Origin: CAZMGV01 sp964621525 [NCBI: uncultured bacterium]
GTDB taxonomy: Bacteria; JAGRBM01
Length of the DNA: 64,000 bases
Reading direction: 5' to 3'
NCBI GenBank assembly: GCA_964621525.1
Contig: CAZUMS010000012.1
Location: 31,543-95,542, forward strand
The notes under the pieces: generated by a model
Database searches by the model: none
Seen by the model: only the letters and a program-made list of their open reading frames with translations
Told to the model about the DNA's origin: nothing
Made by a program: the position numbers and the translations under genes
Part shown: positions 41,842 to 50,800 of the stretch, one piece after another
How positions within the stretch are numbered: position 1 is the first letter of the stretch
Layout of the letters: each line of letters begins with the position of its first letter

Positions 41842-43032
41842 ATGGCGAAGGACACAGGCGGAGACGACGGACTGAACGAGGCGTCGCTCGACGATTTCTT
41901 TCAACCCCCTACCGACGAAGACGGCGCCGTTGTGGATGCGGACCTGTTCGAGGCGCCTCCTCCGGTGGCGGCACCCACCAAGAGCCCCGCAGCCAAGACC
42001 CAGACCCCTGCTGCCAAGAAGTCGAAACCCAAGCTCGAAGATCATGAAGCGGTGATGCCTCTGGATGAAAACGTGCCGCCCCCGGCGGCAGCGGCACCAA
42101 GGCCCCCCGCCCCGCACGAACAGGAAGCCGATGTACAGGACCTGTTCGGCGATACGGGCGACCGCAGCTCAGGCGGCGGCGAAGAAGAACCGGAAACGCT
42201 CACCGCTGTCGAAGAACTGAATTTTACAGATGGAACGCCGGACAAGGACAAAAAGAAAAAGATCCTGATTATCGCCGGGGCGGCCGTCGCGATTCTCCTG
42301 CTGCTCGGAGTCGGGTTCCTTTTCTTCGGAGGATCAACACCGCCTCCGCCTCCTGCGCCAGCGCCAAGGCCCCCGCAAGCGAAGGCTCCTCCTCCCCAGT
42401 CGAAGGCCGAGGCCCCTCCCGTGGCGGCAGATCCATTCCCCGGCCCATTCGCGCAGCTCGGCGATCTGGACCACACGCCCAAGGGAACCAACGCACAGGC
42501 CCGGTCGATATTCGACAAGGAAGGCAAACCGGATTCGAAGGGGCGTGAAGCGCTCCCGCAGCCGGCAAAGAAACAATTCTTCAGCCTCTACTTCGGCACC
42601 TATGTGGTGCCCAAGCATCTCGAAGCCGCCAAGGAAAAGCTCCGCCAGTGGGAGCTGAAACCGGTCCAGCGCGCCTCGACAGCCCGTGTGGAAATGGTCC
42701 GCCTCAAGGTAGCTGAATTGGGCGACCGCCCGGCCGCTGATCGCCTCATGAACGAACTGAAGGGCAAGGGCTTCGATGCGTTCGTCATCAAGATGCCCGG
42801 CAAGAAGTACCCGGTGTACGCAGGTAGCTTCTTCACCACGGAGAAATACGGCGAATACTCCTCGAAACTCACCCAGAACGGCTACCCGCCGGGTGAACAG
42901 GAACGCTTCCAGATGGACCGCAAGGTCTATGAACTCTGGGGAGGCGACTTCAAGACGCTCGCAGACGCGGATCCGGTGATCGAGAAGATTCTCAAGGCGG
43001 CTTGGAACCCCCGTATCTATCTCGCCGACTGA
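41842..43032 (+). CDS. Membrane-anchored SPOR-like protein
   Basis: 396 residues from ATG 41842; an in-frame ATG 60 bases earlier is not supported. A disordered acidic/Pro/Ala cytoplasmic part (1-138) is followed by a single membrane helix (about 141-164, 'ILIIAGAAVAILLLLGVGFLFF'), a Pro-rich linker, and a C-terminal domain (about 245-375) with the repeats and 'YPVYAGSFFTTEKYGEYSSKL' pattern of SPOR domains. SPOR domains bind denuded peptidoglycan at division sites. The domain here is longer than usual. A terminator-like hairpin follows. Confidence 0.78.
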   Translation: MAKDTGGDDGLNEASLDDFFQPPTDEDGAVVDADLFEAPPPVAAPTKSPAAKTQTPAAKKSKPKLEDHEAVMPLDENVPPPAAAAPRPPAPHEQEADVQDLFGDTGDRSSGGGEEEPETLTAVEELNFTDGTPDKDKKKKILIIAGAAVAILLLLGVGFLFFGGSTPPPPPAPAPRPPQAKAPPPQSKAEAPPVAADPFPGPFAQLGDLDHTPKGTNAQARSIFDKEGKPDSKGREALPQPAKKQFFSLYFGTYVVPKHLEAAKEKLRQWELKPVQRASTARVEMVRLKVAELGDRPAADRLMNELKGKGFDAFVIKMPGKKYPVYAGSFFTTEKYGEYSSKLTQNGYPPGEQERFQMDRKVYELWGGDFKTLADADPVIEKILKAAWNPRIYLAD

Positions 43033-43061
43033 CCCCGAAACGAACGGCCGGTTCTCCCGAA

Positions 43062-43090
43062 GCCCGTATAGCGGGCGGCTTTTTCTTTTC
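43062..43090 (+). terminator. Probable terminator after the SPOR-like gene
   Basis: GCCCG-TATAG-CGGGC is a short stem followed by GGC and TTTTTCTTTT. The strong T run 45 bases after the stop supports termination, although the stem is short. Confidence 0.65.
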
Positions 43091-43179
43091 CTGAGAAAGA
43101 TTGTTCACAGCGGCCATGGCCTATGGCTAGACTAGGCTGCCGTCCGCATCAGAACCGGTGGACGGAGTGGTGAAGGCCG

Positions 43180-44331
43180 TTGGAAATCCCCCAGGTACTC
43201 AAGAAATTCGTCGGGCCCGATGCACCGGAGAAAACCCGGCTGATGGCGGCCAAGGGCATGGTCCCGCTGAAGCCCGAGGACCTGCTCGTCGCCTTGTTTT
43301 TCCTGTCGTTCGATCCCTTGCCCGAAGTGCAGGAGGCAGCGAACAAGGCCATCCACGAACTGCCGGTGGCGCTCGCCTCGTCGACGGTCCCCAAGATCGA
43401 AGCACCAGATGTCCTGGATTTCTACGCGAAGGCGGGTCTTCCGGACGAAGTGGTTGAGCGGATCATCACGTCCAAACGGGTATCCGACGAAACACTCATG
43501 CATGTCGGCCGCACGGGCGGCCGCATGCTTGTGGACATCGTCTCGCAGAACCAGGAACGGTTGATCGACAATCCGAAGATCACGACCGCCCTGCTGGAAA
43601 ATCCGAAGATGGACATCGACATCCGCGCCCGGGTGATCGAGTTCCGGCACATCTTTCTCGGCATCAAGGATGACCGCCCTCCCGCTCCTGCAGCCAAAAC
43701 CGCGACTCTCGCCGAAGCCGGCGACGACGTCGAAATGCTCGAGCTGGACGATGACGCGATTTCCGAGGCCAAACCCGGCTCGGAAGAGTTCGTCGACATG
43801 GACTTCCCCGAGGAATTCACGAGCGAGCCCGAAAGTCCGGAGGGCGAGGAAAAGGAGAAAGAAGTCGACCTGATGGAGCTGGCGAAGACGAACATCTACG
43901 CCGCCATCGCCAAGATGAATATCGCCCAGAAAATGCGCCTGGCGTCGCTGGGAAACAAGTCCTGCCGTGCCCTACTCGTGCGGGATCCGAACCGGCTTGT
44001 CTCCATGTCGGTCATGAAGAATCCCCAGCTGACCGAGACCGAAATCGAAGCGTTCGCCGGCGACAAGAACGTCGATCCATTCGTGCTGGGATCGATTGGC
44101 CTCAGTAAATCCTATTCCAAAGCCTATGGAGTACGGCTGGCGCTCGTGAATAACCCCAAGGCCCCGCTGGACATCGGTATGAAATTCCTCAATACCCTCA
44201 TGCCGAGCGACCAGAAAGACGTCAGCAAGAACAAGAATGCGTCGGCAGCCATTCGCGGAGCCGCAAAACGCATCCTCCAGATGCGCGAGGAAGAAGAACG
44301 CCGGAAGAAGGAAAAGGCGCAGAAAAAGTAG
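43180..44331 (+). CDS. Acidic repeat-like protein upstream of MglA, unrecognised
   Basis: 383 residues from TTG 43180. The N-terminal 165 residues resemble helical repeats of HEAT or DUF2336 style ('DLLVALFFLSFDPLPEVQEAANKAIHEL', then 'VERIITSKRVSDETLMHVGR' and 'ERLIDNPKITTALLENPKMD'). An acidic linker (about 170-235) follows. A second helical half has repeats such as 'KSCRALLVRDPNRLVSMSVMKNPQLTETEIEAFAG', and the tail is Lys/Glu-rich. 'NP' occurs at the turn of several units. The gene is 24 bases ahead of an MglA-like GTPase, so it may be a scaffold or effector for it. No catalytic motif. Confidence 0.65.
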   Translation: MEIPQVLKKFVGPDAPEKTRLMAAKGMVPLKPEDLLVALFFLSFDPLPEVQEAANKAIHELPVALASSTVPKIEAPDVLDFYAKAGLPDEVVERIITSKRVSDETLMHVGRTGGRMLVDIVSQNQERLIDNPKITTALLENPKMDIDIRARVIEFRHIFLGIKDDRPPAPAAKTATLAEAGDDVEMLELDDDAISEAKPGSEEFVDMDFPEEFTSEPESPEGEEKEKEVDLMELAKTNIYAAIAKMNIAQKMRLASLGNKSCRALLVRDPNRLVSMSVMKNPQLTETEIEAFAGDKNVDPFVLGSIGLSKSYSKAYGVRLALVNNPKAPLDIGMKFLNTLMPSDQKDVSKNKNASAAIRGAAKRILQMREEEERRKKEKAQKK

Positions 44332-44355
44332 TTCCGAAAGGTTTCAGGTTTCAGA

Positions 44356-45417
44356 GTGGCGACCTTCAACAACCAGACCCGCGAGATCCGCGCCAAGATC
44401 GTCTATTACGGTGCCGGTCAGTCGGGAAAAACGACGAACATCCAGTACGTCCATGCCAAGCTGAAAGCGGATCTTCGCGGTGAGCTGATGACTCTTGCCA
44501 CCGAACAGGACCGGACACTATTTTTCGATTACCTGCCCGTGGATCTGGGAGAGATCAGCGGCTTCAAGACCCGGATACAGCTGTATACCGTTCCCGGACA
44601 GGTTTATTACAACTCTACCCGCAAGCTGGTGCTGAAAAACGCTGACGGGATTGTTTTTGTCGCCGATTCGTCGCGCAAGTTCATGAAGGACAACCTGGAG
44701 AGCTTCCAGAACCTGATCGACAACCTCCGGGATTACGGCATCAAGATTACGGACCTGCCGGTCGTCCTGCAGTACAACAAGCGTGACGTGCCCGATGCGG
44801 TATCCGTCGATGAATTCCAGGAAAAGCTGAACCGCTACGGCTTTCCTCATTTCGAGGCGACGGCCAGCAGCGGAATCGGTGTGCTGCCGGCGTTTCAGGC
44901 AGTCTCGAAGCTCGTGATGAAACACATCAAGGACACGGCTCTGGCGAACCTGAGCGCCGCCGCTGGGCTTCCCCAGCCGCCGAGGCCAGAACCCCCGAAA
45001 CCTGCGGCCATGCAGCCGAAACCGGCCTCGGGTTCGCTCGACGCCGACGAAGAGGCCCTATTGGACAACTTGGGTCCGCCATCGGCGCCCGCACCCGCTG
45101 CCCCAGCGAGACCGGTACCATTGCCGCCGCCTCCACAGCCGGCCGCAGCCGGAAAAATTGCCGCCGTCCCGACCCTGAAAATTCTCGAAGCCGCGGGAAT
45201 TCAGCCGCCGCCCCAGCTTGTAAGGAATCCGGCTCCAGAGACGGTTTCCAAGGGAGACCCGCTTGCCGTCCGGCTTGAGGTCGTGAGTATTGGTCCGCCG
45301 CTTCCCGCCCCCGGCGGTGTGTTCCGGGCACAGGTCCGGCTCAAGGACCCCTCTACCGGCAGGCTTTACGAAACCCGGCTGGATCTCGGCCTGAAGGGTT
45401 CCGAAGAGGACGGCTGA
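44356..45417 (+). CDS. MglA-family small GTPase with C-terminal extension
   Basis: 353 residues, GTG start. The first 195 residues are an MglA-type GTPase: P-loop GAGQSGKTT (19-27), 'LYTVPGQVYYNSTRKLVLKNADGIVFVADSS' with PGQ at 80-82, and N-K-R-D at 141-144. MglA in Myxococcus sets front-rear polarity for motility. This protein adds a Pro/Ala-rich linker (about 200-275) and a folded-looking tail (about 280-353, 'DPLAVRLEVVSIGPPLP...VFRAQVRLKDPSTGRLYETRLDL'). There is no MglB/roadblock gene beside it; the acidic repeat-like gene is its only close partner. Confidence 0.88.
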   Translation: MATFNNQTREIRAKIVYYGAGQSGKTTNIQYVHAKLKADLRGELMTLATEQDRTLFFDYLPVDLGEISGFKTRIQLYTVPGQVYYNSTRKLVLKNADGIVFVADSSRKFMKDNLESFQNLIDNLRDYGIKITDLPVVLQYNKRDVPDAVSVDEFQEKLNRYGFPHFEATASSGIGVLPAFQAVSKLVMKHIKDTALANLSAAAGLPQPPRPEPPKPAAMQPKPASGSLDADEEALLDNLGPPSAPAPAAPARPVPLPPPPQPAAAGKIAAVPTLKILEAAGIQPPPQLVRNPAPETVSKGDPLAVRLEVVSIGPPLPAPGGVFRAQVRLKDPSTGRLYETRLDLGLKGSEEDG

Positions 45418-45551
45418 CCGGCCCGTTCCATCCGCTTTATTGCCTGCCGCAGGGAGGATGCTAGTCTCCGCCCCCCTGCCCGGTTAGGCGCCGGGCACAT
45501 GACACAGCGGAGCCCGGTCCAGAACCCGCTCCCTGACGAAAGCGCACATCC

Positions 45552-47360
45552 ATGGAACCCACTTCCCGGCCCGCCAAACTCCAGCCCCTTTCGGGCTGGG
45601 TACGAACTCACCGCAACCACGAACTTTCGGCCAGGGATGCCGGCAAGGAAGTCATCCTGTTCGGTTGGTCCCACTCGAACCGGGATCATGGCGGCGTCAT
45701 CTTCATCGACCTCCGGGACCGCTGGGGCGTCACACAGGTCGTGTGCGATCCGGCCCACAACCGGGAAGCGCATCTTCATGCCGATACCGTCCGGAGCGAA
45801 TATGTGCTCGCCATCCGGGGCAAGGTACGCCCACGCCCCAAGGATATGGTGAACCCGAAGCTGCCCACGGGCGAAATCGAAGTGCTGGTCGACGAGCTGA
45901 GAATCCTGAATACGAGCGCCCCGCTGCCGTTCCAGATGGACGACAAGGCGGACGTGAACGAGAACACGCGGCTCCGTTACCGTTATCTGGACCTGCGGCG
46001 TCCCGTCGTGCAGCGGCCGTTCATCCTCCGTCACGAGATCATGGCCGTCACGCGGCAGTACCTGAACGAACAGGGATTCCTGGACCTCGAAACCCCGATG
46101 CTGACCAAGTCGACGCCTGAAGGCGCCCGGGATTTTCTCGTGCCCTCCCGTGTGAACCCCGGAAAGTTCTACGCGCTTCCGCAGTCGCCGCAGCTGTTCA
46201 AGCAGATTCTCATGGTCGCCGGCTTCGACGGCTACTACCAGATCGTCAAATGCTTCCGCGACGAGGACCTGCGAGCCGACCGCCAGCCGGAATTCACGCA
46301 GATCGACATTGAGAAGAGCTTCCTGACCCGCGAGCAGATGTACTCGCTTATCGAGGGGCTGCTGCAGCGGATCGTCAAGGCGACGCACGGCACCGAGATC
46401 CCCGTCCCGTTCCCGCGGATCACGTATGCCGAGAGCATGCTCCGTTACGGCAACGACAAGCCGGACACACGCTTCGGACTCGAACACGCGGATGTCACGC
46501 AGCTGTTTGCGGGCTCCGGCGTCAAGGTATTCGCGAGCCAGCTTGAGACGGGCGGCATCGTCAAGGCGATGAATGCCAGGAACGGCAGCCAGCTCTCGCG
46601 CAGCGAGATCGACAGCCTGACCGACCTCGTAAAAACTTACGGCGCCAAGGGTCTCGCGTGGATCAAGATCAACGAAGGAAACGTCTGGCAGGGGCCCATC
46701 GACAAGTTCCTCTCGGAGAAGGAGAAGGACGGACTGCGGGCGGTACTGAAGCCCGAGCCCGGCGACATCCTGTTCTTCATGGCGGACAAGCCGCCGGTGG
46801 CGCATGCCGCGCTCTCGGCCGTCCGCCTTGCGCTCGGCGAGAAACTCAAGCTGATCGATCACAACCTCCTCAACTTCCTCTGGGTCACCGATTTCCCGAT
46901 GTTCGAGTATGACGAGCAGGAAAAGCGCTACGTCGCCCTCCACCATCCGTTCACTTCGCCACGCGAGGAAGATCTTCATCTTCTCGAAAAAGAACCGATG
47001 AAGGCGATCGCGCAGGCGTACGATGTTGTGCTGAACGGTTTCGAAATCGGCGGCGGATCGATCCGTATCCACCGAGAGGACATCCAGCAGCAGGTGTTCA
47101 AGCTCCTCGGCCTGTCGGACGAAGAGCAGCGGATCAAGTTCGGCTTCCTTCTCGACGCGCTGCGCTATGGAACACCCCCTCATGGGGGTTTAGCGCTCGG
47201 GCTCGACCGGACCACGATGCTGCTCGCCGGAATGACCTCGCTGCGCGATGTCATTACCTTCCCCAAGACCCAGAAAGGCGTCGATCTCATGACCGATGCT
47301 CCGGGTGAAGTGGATCAGAAACAGCTCCTGGAACTCTCTATTCGCGTACATCGCCCCTGA
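45552..47360 (+). CDS. aspS: Aspartyl-tRNA synthetase, probably non-discriminating
   Basis: 602 residues, bacterial class II form with GAD insert. The anticodon-binding domain ('LFGWSHSNRDHGGVIFIDLRDRWG') comes first, then motif 2 ('FRDEDLRADRQPEFTQID'), the GAD domain ('GLAWIKINEGNVWQGPIDKFL') and motif 3 ('GLALGLDRTTMLLAG'). Histidine H46 in N-R-D-H-G is at the site where non-discriminating enzymes have His and discriminating ones have Leu. That suggests the enzyme also charges tRNA-Asn with Asp for later amidation by GatCAB. It lies 134 bases after the GTPase gene. Confidence 0.95.
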   Translation: MEPTSRPAKLQPLSGWVRTHRNHELSARDAGKEVILFGWSHSNRDHGGVIFIDLRDRWGVTQVVCDPAHNREAHLHADTVRSEYVLAIRGKVRPRPKDMVNPKLPTGEIEVLVDELRILNTSAPLPFQMDDKADVNENTRLRYRYLDLRRPVVQRPFILRHEIMAVTRQYLNEQGFLDLETPMLTKSTPEGARDFLVPSRVNPGKFYALPQSPQLFKQILMVAGFDGYYQIVKCFRDEDLRADRQPEFTQIDIEKSFLTREQMYSLIEGLLQRIVKATHGTEIPVPFPRITYAESMLRYGNDKPDTRFGLEHADVTQLFAGSGVKVFASQLETGGIVKAMNARNGSQLSRSEIDSLTDLVKTYGAKGLAWIKINEGNVWQGPIDKFLSEKEKDGLRAVLKPEPGDILFFMADKPPVAHAALSAVRLALGEKLKLIDHNLLNFLWVTDFPMFEYDEQEKRYVALHHPFTSPREEDLHLLEKEPMKAIAQAYDVVLNGFEIGGGSIRIHREDIQQQVFKLLGLSDEEQRIKFGFLLDALRYGTPPHGGLALGLDRTTMLLAGMTSLRDVITFPKTQKGVDLMTDAPGEVDQKQLLELSIRVHRP

Positions 47361-47809
47361 ATCACAGGTTTTTTTGCCCTTCTCATTTCAGACGCAGCGC
47401 GTCGTGAGCACAGGGTGATTTTTCCCGCGCACGAAGCGGCTGCCGGACTGGAAAAGTTTACGCCCCGGAAGACTGAAAAGCCCTCAGAAAATTCCACAGG
47501 TAAAGAGATGTAAATGCCTGTAATTCAAGGGTAATTCGGCAATTTCTCGTTGCGCGCCTGAAGCGCCAGTAAGTAGTCTTTAATGCGAATCATGGCAGAG
47601 CACCGTGTCCGGCTGGGGACTGGTGTGTTCCGGATAGGGACGAACCGAAAGGTCGAGTCTTGTCCGGCATATCGTTGCGACGGTGGGCAATTCATTGTTC
47701 ACCATGCGGGTCGCGGACGGCACCCTGCCTGAGAGGCGAATCACGAAGTGGAACCGGTGGCGGGTTCCAAAGCGAGCGGTTGTTACGGGTGGATAGCCAG
47801 ATAACGGAT
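47361..47809 (+). other. 449-base leader/intergenic region ahead of the giant lipoprotein operon
   Basis: No convincing gene lies here. It starts with a T7 run soon after the aspS stop, but no stem precedes it. An AT-richer part (about 47455-47590) is a likely promoter zone. The second half holds a nested hairpin (47630-47667) and the octamer TGTCCGGC twice (47606 and 47661). I could not match it to a known riboswitch class. In-frame codons upstream of ATG 47810 run open to 47660, but the added residues are not protein-like. Confidence 0.45.
47630..47667 (+). promoter_or_regulatory. Nested hairpin with GAAA loop in the operon leader
   Basis: CCGGA (47630-47634) pairs with TCCGG (47663-47667), GAC (47639-47641) with GTC (47657-47659), and ACC with GGT closing a GAAA tetraloop (47647-47650). 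Purine-rich internal loops (GA opposite CGA; TAGG opposite TTG) separate the stems. It lies about 145-180 bases before the operon start, where a leader RNA element would be. Confidence 0.35.
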
Positions 47810-50800
47810 ATGAAAACCAAGCTCTCCGCAGGCCTGAGAGAGCTTGGGTATTTTCTCCGGCGCTCCGCCCGGACGATGGCTGCTGGTCTGGCAGCGGCGT
47901 TGCTGCTTTCTTCTGGTGCCTGCGAGAACAACAACAAGGCCAAGCCGCTCTCGGATTCTCTTCCCCCCGGAACGGACTTTCACCGCTCGCCGCCGGCCCA
48001 GGATATCCTCGTGCAGTTCACGGAACTCGCGCGCGCCGGCCAGCTCGATGCACTCGTTGTCTCCTTCCAGTCGATCTACCGGACCGGCGGCCTGCAGGAC
48101 CTTATCGATGCGCTCTCGATGATCATGGACACGCAGCGGGTCGATGAGCTCTCCCGCGTGCTGAACTCTCTGATCGACCGGGGAACCGTATTTCAGTTCA
48201 CACCGATTTCGACCGACCTCCTCAAGGTGCTCGCTGCCGACCGGAATCCTGCCAAGCCCGGTATCCAGTCCTCCTACGATCTGGTCACTGTCCTGTTCGA
48301 GAGCGGTGCAATCCAGGACTTCCTGCCGGCACTCAGAAACCTGCTCGCCCCGGAGTTCCGCAACGACGATCCCCGCTTCTCCGACCCTCGAGTGGAAGTC
48401 GTCGGCATCCTGCTCGGCCTGAACGACAAGCTCGGCTCGCAAGGTATCCAGAATATTCTCGACCAGCTCAATCTCGGCCTTGTGCCGTTCTCGGAAGTGC
48501 TGCCGCCCGACCAGGCATTCCTCGACCGGAGCGTGAACGGCGTTTACGCCCAGCTTTCGGCAAGCGGCAACACCACAGTTCTGGCCACCGGAGAGCTCAC
48601 GTCCGTCAGCTCGACGTTCCAGCTGAACGGCCAGAGCCTGATCCCGGTCCTTCCCGGAGCCTGCACACCCGCCGCCTCGGTTAACCCGCTGTTCCCGCAG
48701 GCGGTCCCGCTCGACGACTACCGCCGTTCCTTCCGCGTCCGGTTTCTCTCGGGCGTGAATGCCGGCCGGATTTTTAACATCGCCGGCGTGCCGAGTCCGA
48801 CTGGGCTCACCCTTTGCACAAATGCCTATGAGCCCGGTTCCGTCAGTCCCGCCAATGTGGGGCCTGCGTTGCAACCGGATCTCAACTTCCGCTTTCAGGT
48901 TCTGGTGCCCTCGAATGTCCGCGCAACGGACGTCGAACCGGATGACCTCGTGACGTTCCCTGCCACAATCCGCAACACATTCGACTATGCCGTGGACTCG
49001 ACCCCGGCCGGCGGCGTGGTCTACAGCTTCCATGATCCGGCAAGCACCCTGGCAAGGGATTTCCGTGAAGCCGGAATTACCGCCGGAGATGAGGTCCGGT
49101 TCACCAGCGGCGTGAACTCGGGCCTGTTCTTCCGGGTCGTCGCCTCTGCTTCCCCAGTGCTCAAGATCCAGCCCCGTTTCCAGCCGCAGGAAATGGTCGA
49201 TGCCCAGGTATTTGACGCCACCTACGGCGCGCAGCTTGCCGAACTGAAGCGGAACCAGCGCCTCACGGTGACGTTGCCGGCCTCAACCTATACCGGCGAC
49301 ATTCTCTACATCGCACCCCAGTCGACGACCGGACGCTTCCCCGCCGGTAATGACCTCGACTCCTCCAGCAGTTTCTACGTCGCTGACGGCGGAGACACCA
49401 CGCTCGCCTACCGTGTCGGCGAACTGAACATCGTCCGCGACCTTCTGCCGGTGATCGAGCGCATCATCAGCGGCAAGCTTACCGAAAACTCGCGGACGAT
49501 CCTCGACATCCTGCTGCTCACTGACCTCATGCCCGGCAACCGGTTCTATGGCGACGACTTCGTCACCCCGATCGAGCTGATGACGCTGACGAGCGTCCGG
49601 ACCGACCAGAATCGCGACGGCGTGTTCAACGCTCTGGACAATCTGGACCGCAACGGGGATGACTCATGCCTGTCCGTGGGTGACATCGTCGAAACAGTCG
49701 ACGTGCCGGCCAACCGGCGAACCGATACGGCCCGGTCCGTCGACTACCTGTTCGATTTCCTCGGCGGGCCGCCGTTCTGCAAGCTCGATTTCCTCGACCT
49801 GAACAACGACGGCACCGTTTCCGACGGCGAAAATTTCGATGTGAATGGCGATGGACTATTCGACCTTCGGGATTTCTCGTTCGATGTGCTGTCCAACCCG
49901 CTGTATCAGGACCGGGCCAAGTTCTTCGACACCGACAGCGACGGCATTCCTGACTGCAGCCTGTTCACGGAGCCTTTCGACTGCCGCCTGTTCGATACGA
50001 ATCTCGATGGTGTGCTGGACAGCGCCGATCTGTTGCCCGCGGTGATCGACCGCAACGGGCGCGTGAACCTCGTGAACGGTTTCTCGATCGCGGACCGTTT
50101 CCCCGACGGCGCACCCGACGGCGTCATCGACTACCGGGACATACTGAACACCGTCACGATTACGCCCGACGACTTCTACCAGCCGCAGAACGCGAACCCG
50201 TTTACCCGTAACGACAATCTGCCGCGTCTGCTCGAAGCGACCCTCGATGCGGTCCAGCTGGCCTACTCCACCGGCCTCGGAACCTCGCTGGAGCGCGGCG
50301 CATTCGCCCTCGCTGAAGGCATCCGCAATCCGCTGAAGCTGTTCATCAACAAGCAGCAGGATGACGGAAGCATCGTCCAGGAAGGCCTTCCGACGGTCAT
50401 CATTCAGGACATTGGCCGCGCGATCCTGACCCAGGATCTGGTGAGCAACGAATACTTCCTCGGCCCAGCCCTCCAGGCGGGCTACGCGCTGCTCACCGAC
50501 GGCCCGCTCGGCTACCAGTCGTTCCGTGGCTCTTACGAAGAGCGGTTCGTCACCGAACTGGAACGCCAATACGTGCTCTCCAGCGGCCAGTTCATCGGCG
50601 AGAACGTCCACCGCGTGAAAGGCAGCGACGGTTCCACCGTGCTGCAATCACAAGCGCCCATCAACCTTCTGACCCAGCCGCTGACGATCGTCACGCCGAA
50701 CGATCCTGAGAACCCCTTCGGGCGCGTTTATCCGTACGGCATGCTGGAGTTCGTACTGCGGAACTCGCTCGGAAACCTTGCGAAGGACCCTGTAGCGTCG

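Noticed and set aside
47600-47720. c-di-GMP-I (GEMM) riboswitch upstream of the giant lipoprotein
   Set aside because: A GAAA-loop hairpin and GGGAC are present, but the conserved GCAAA-type core and the second conserved helix are not found in order.
47660-47809. Start of the giant lipoprotein at 47660
   Set aside because: Fifty extra residues would bury the signal sequence. From ATG 47810 the lipobox cysteine is at a sensible position (38).
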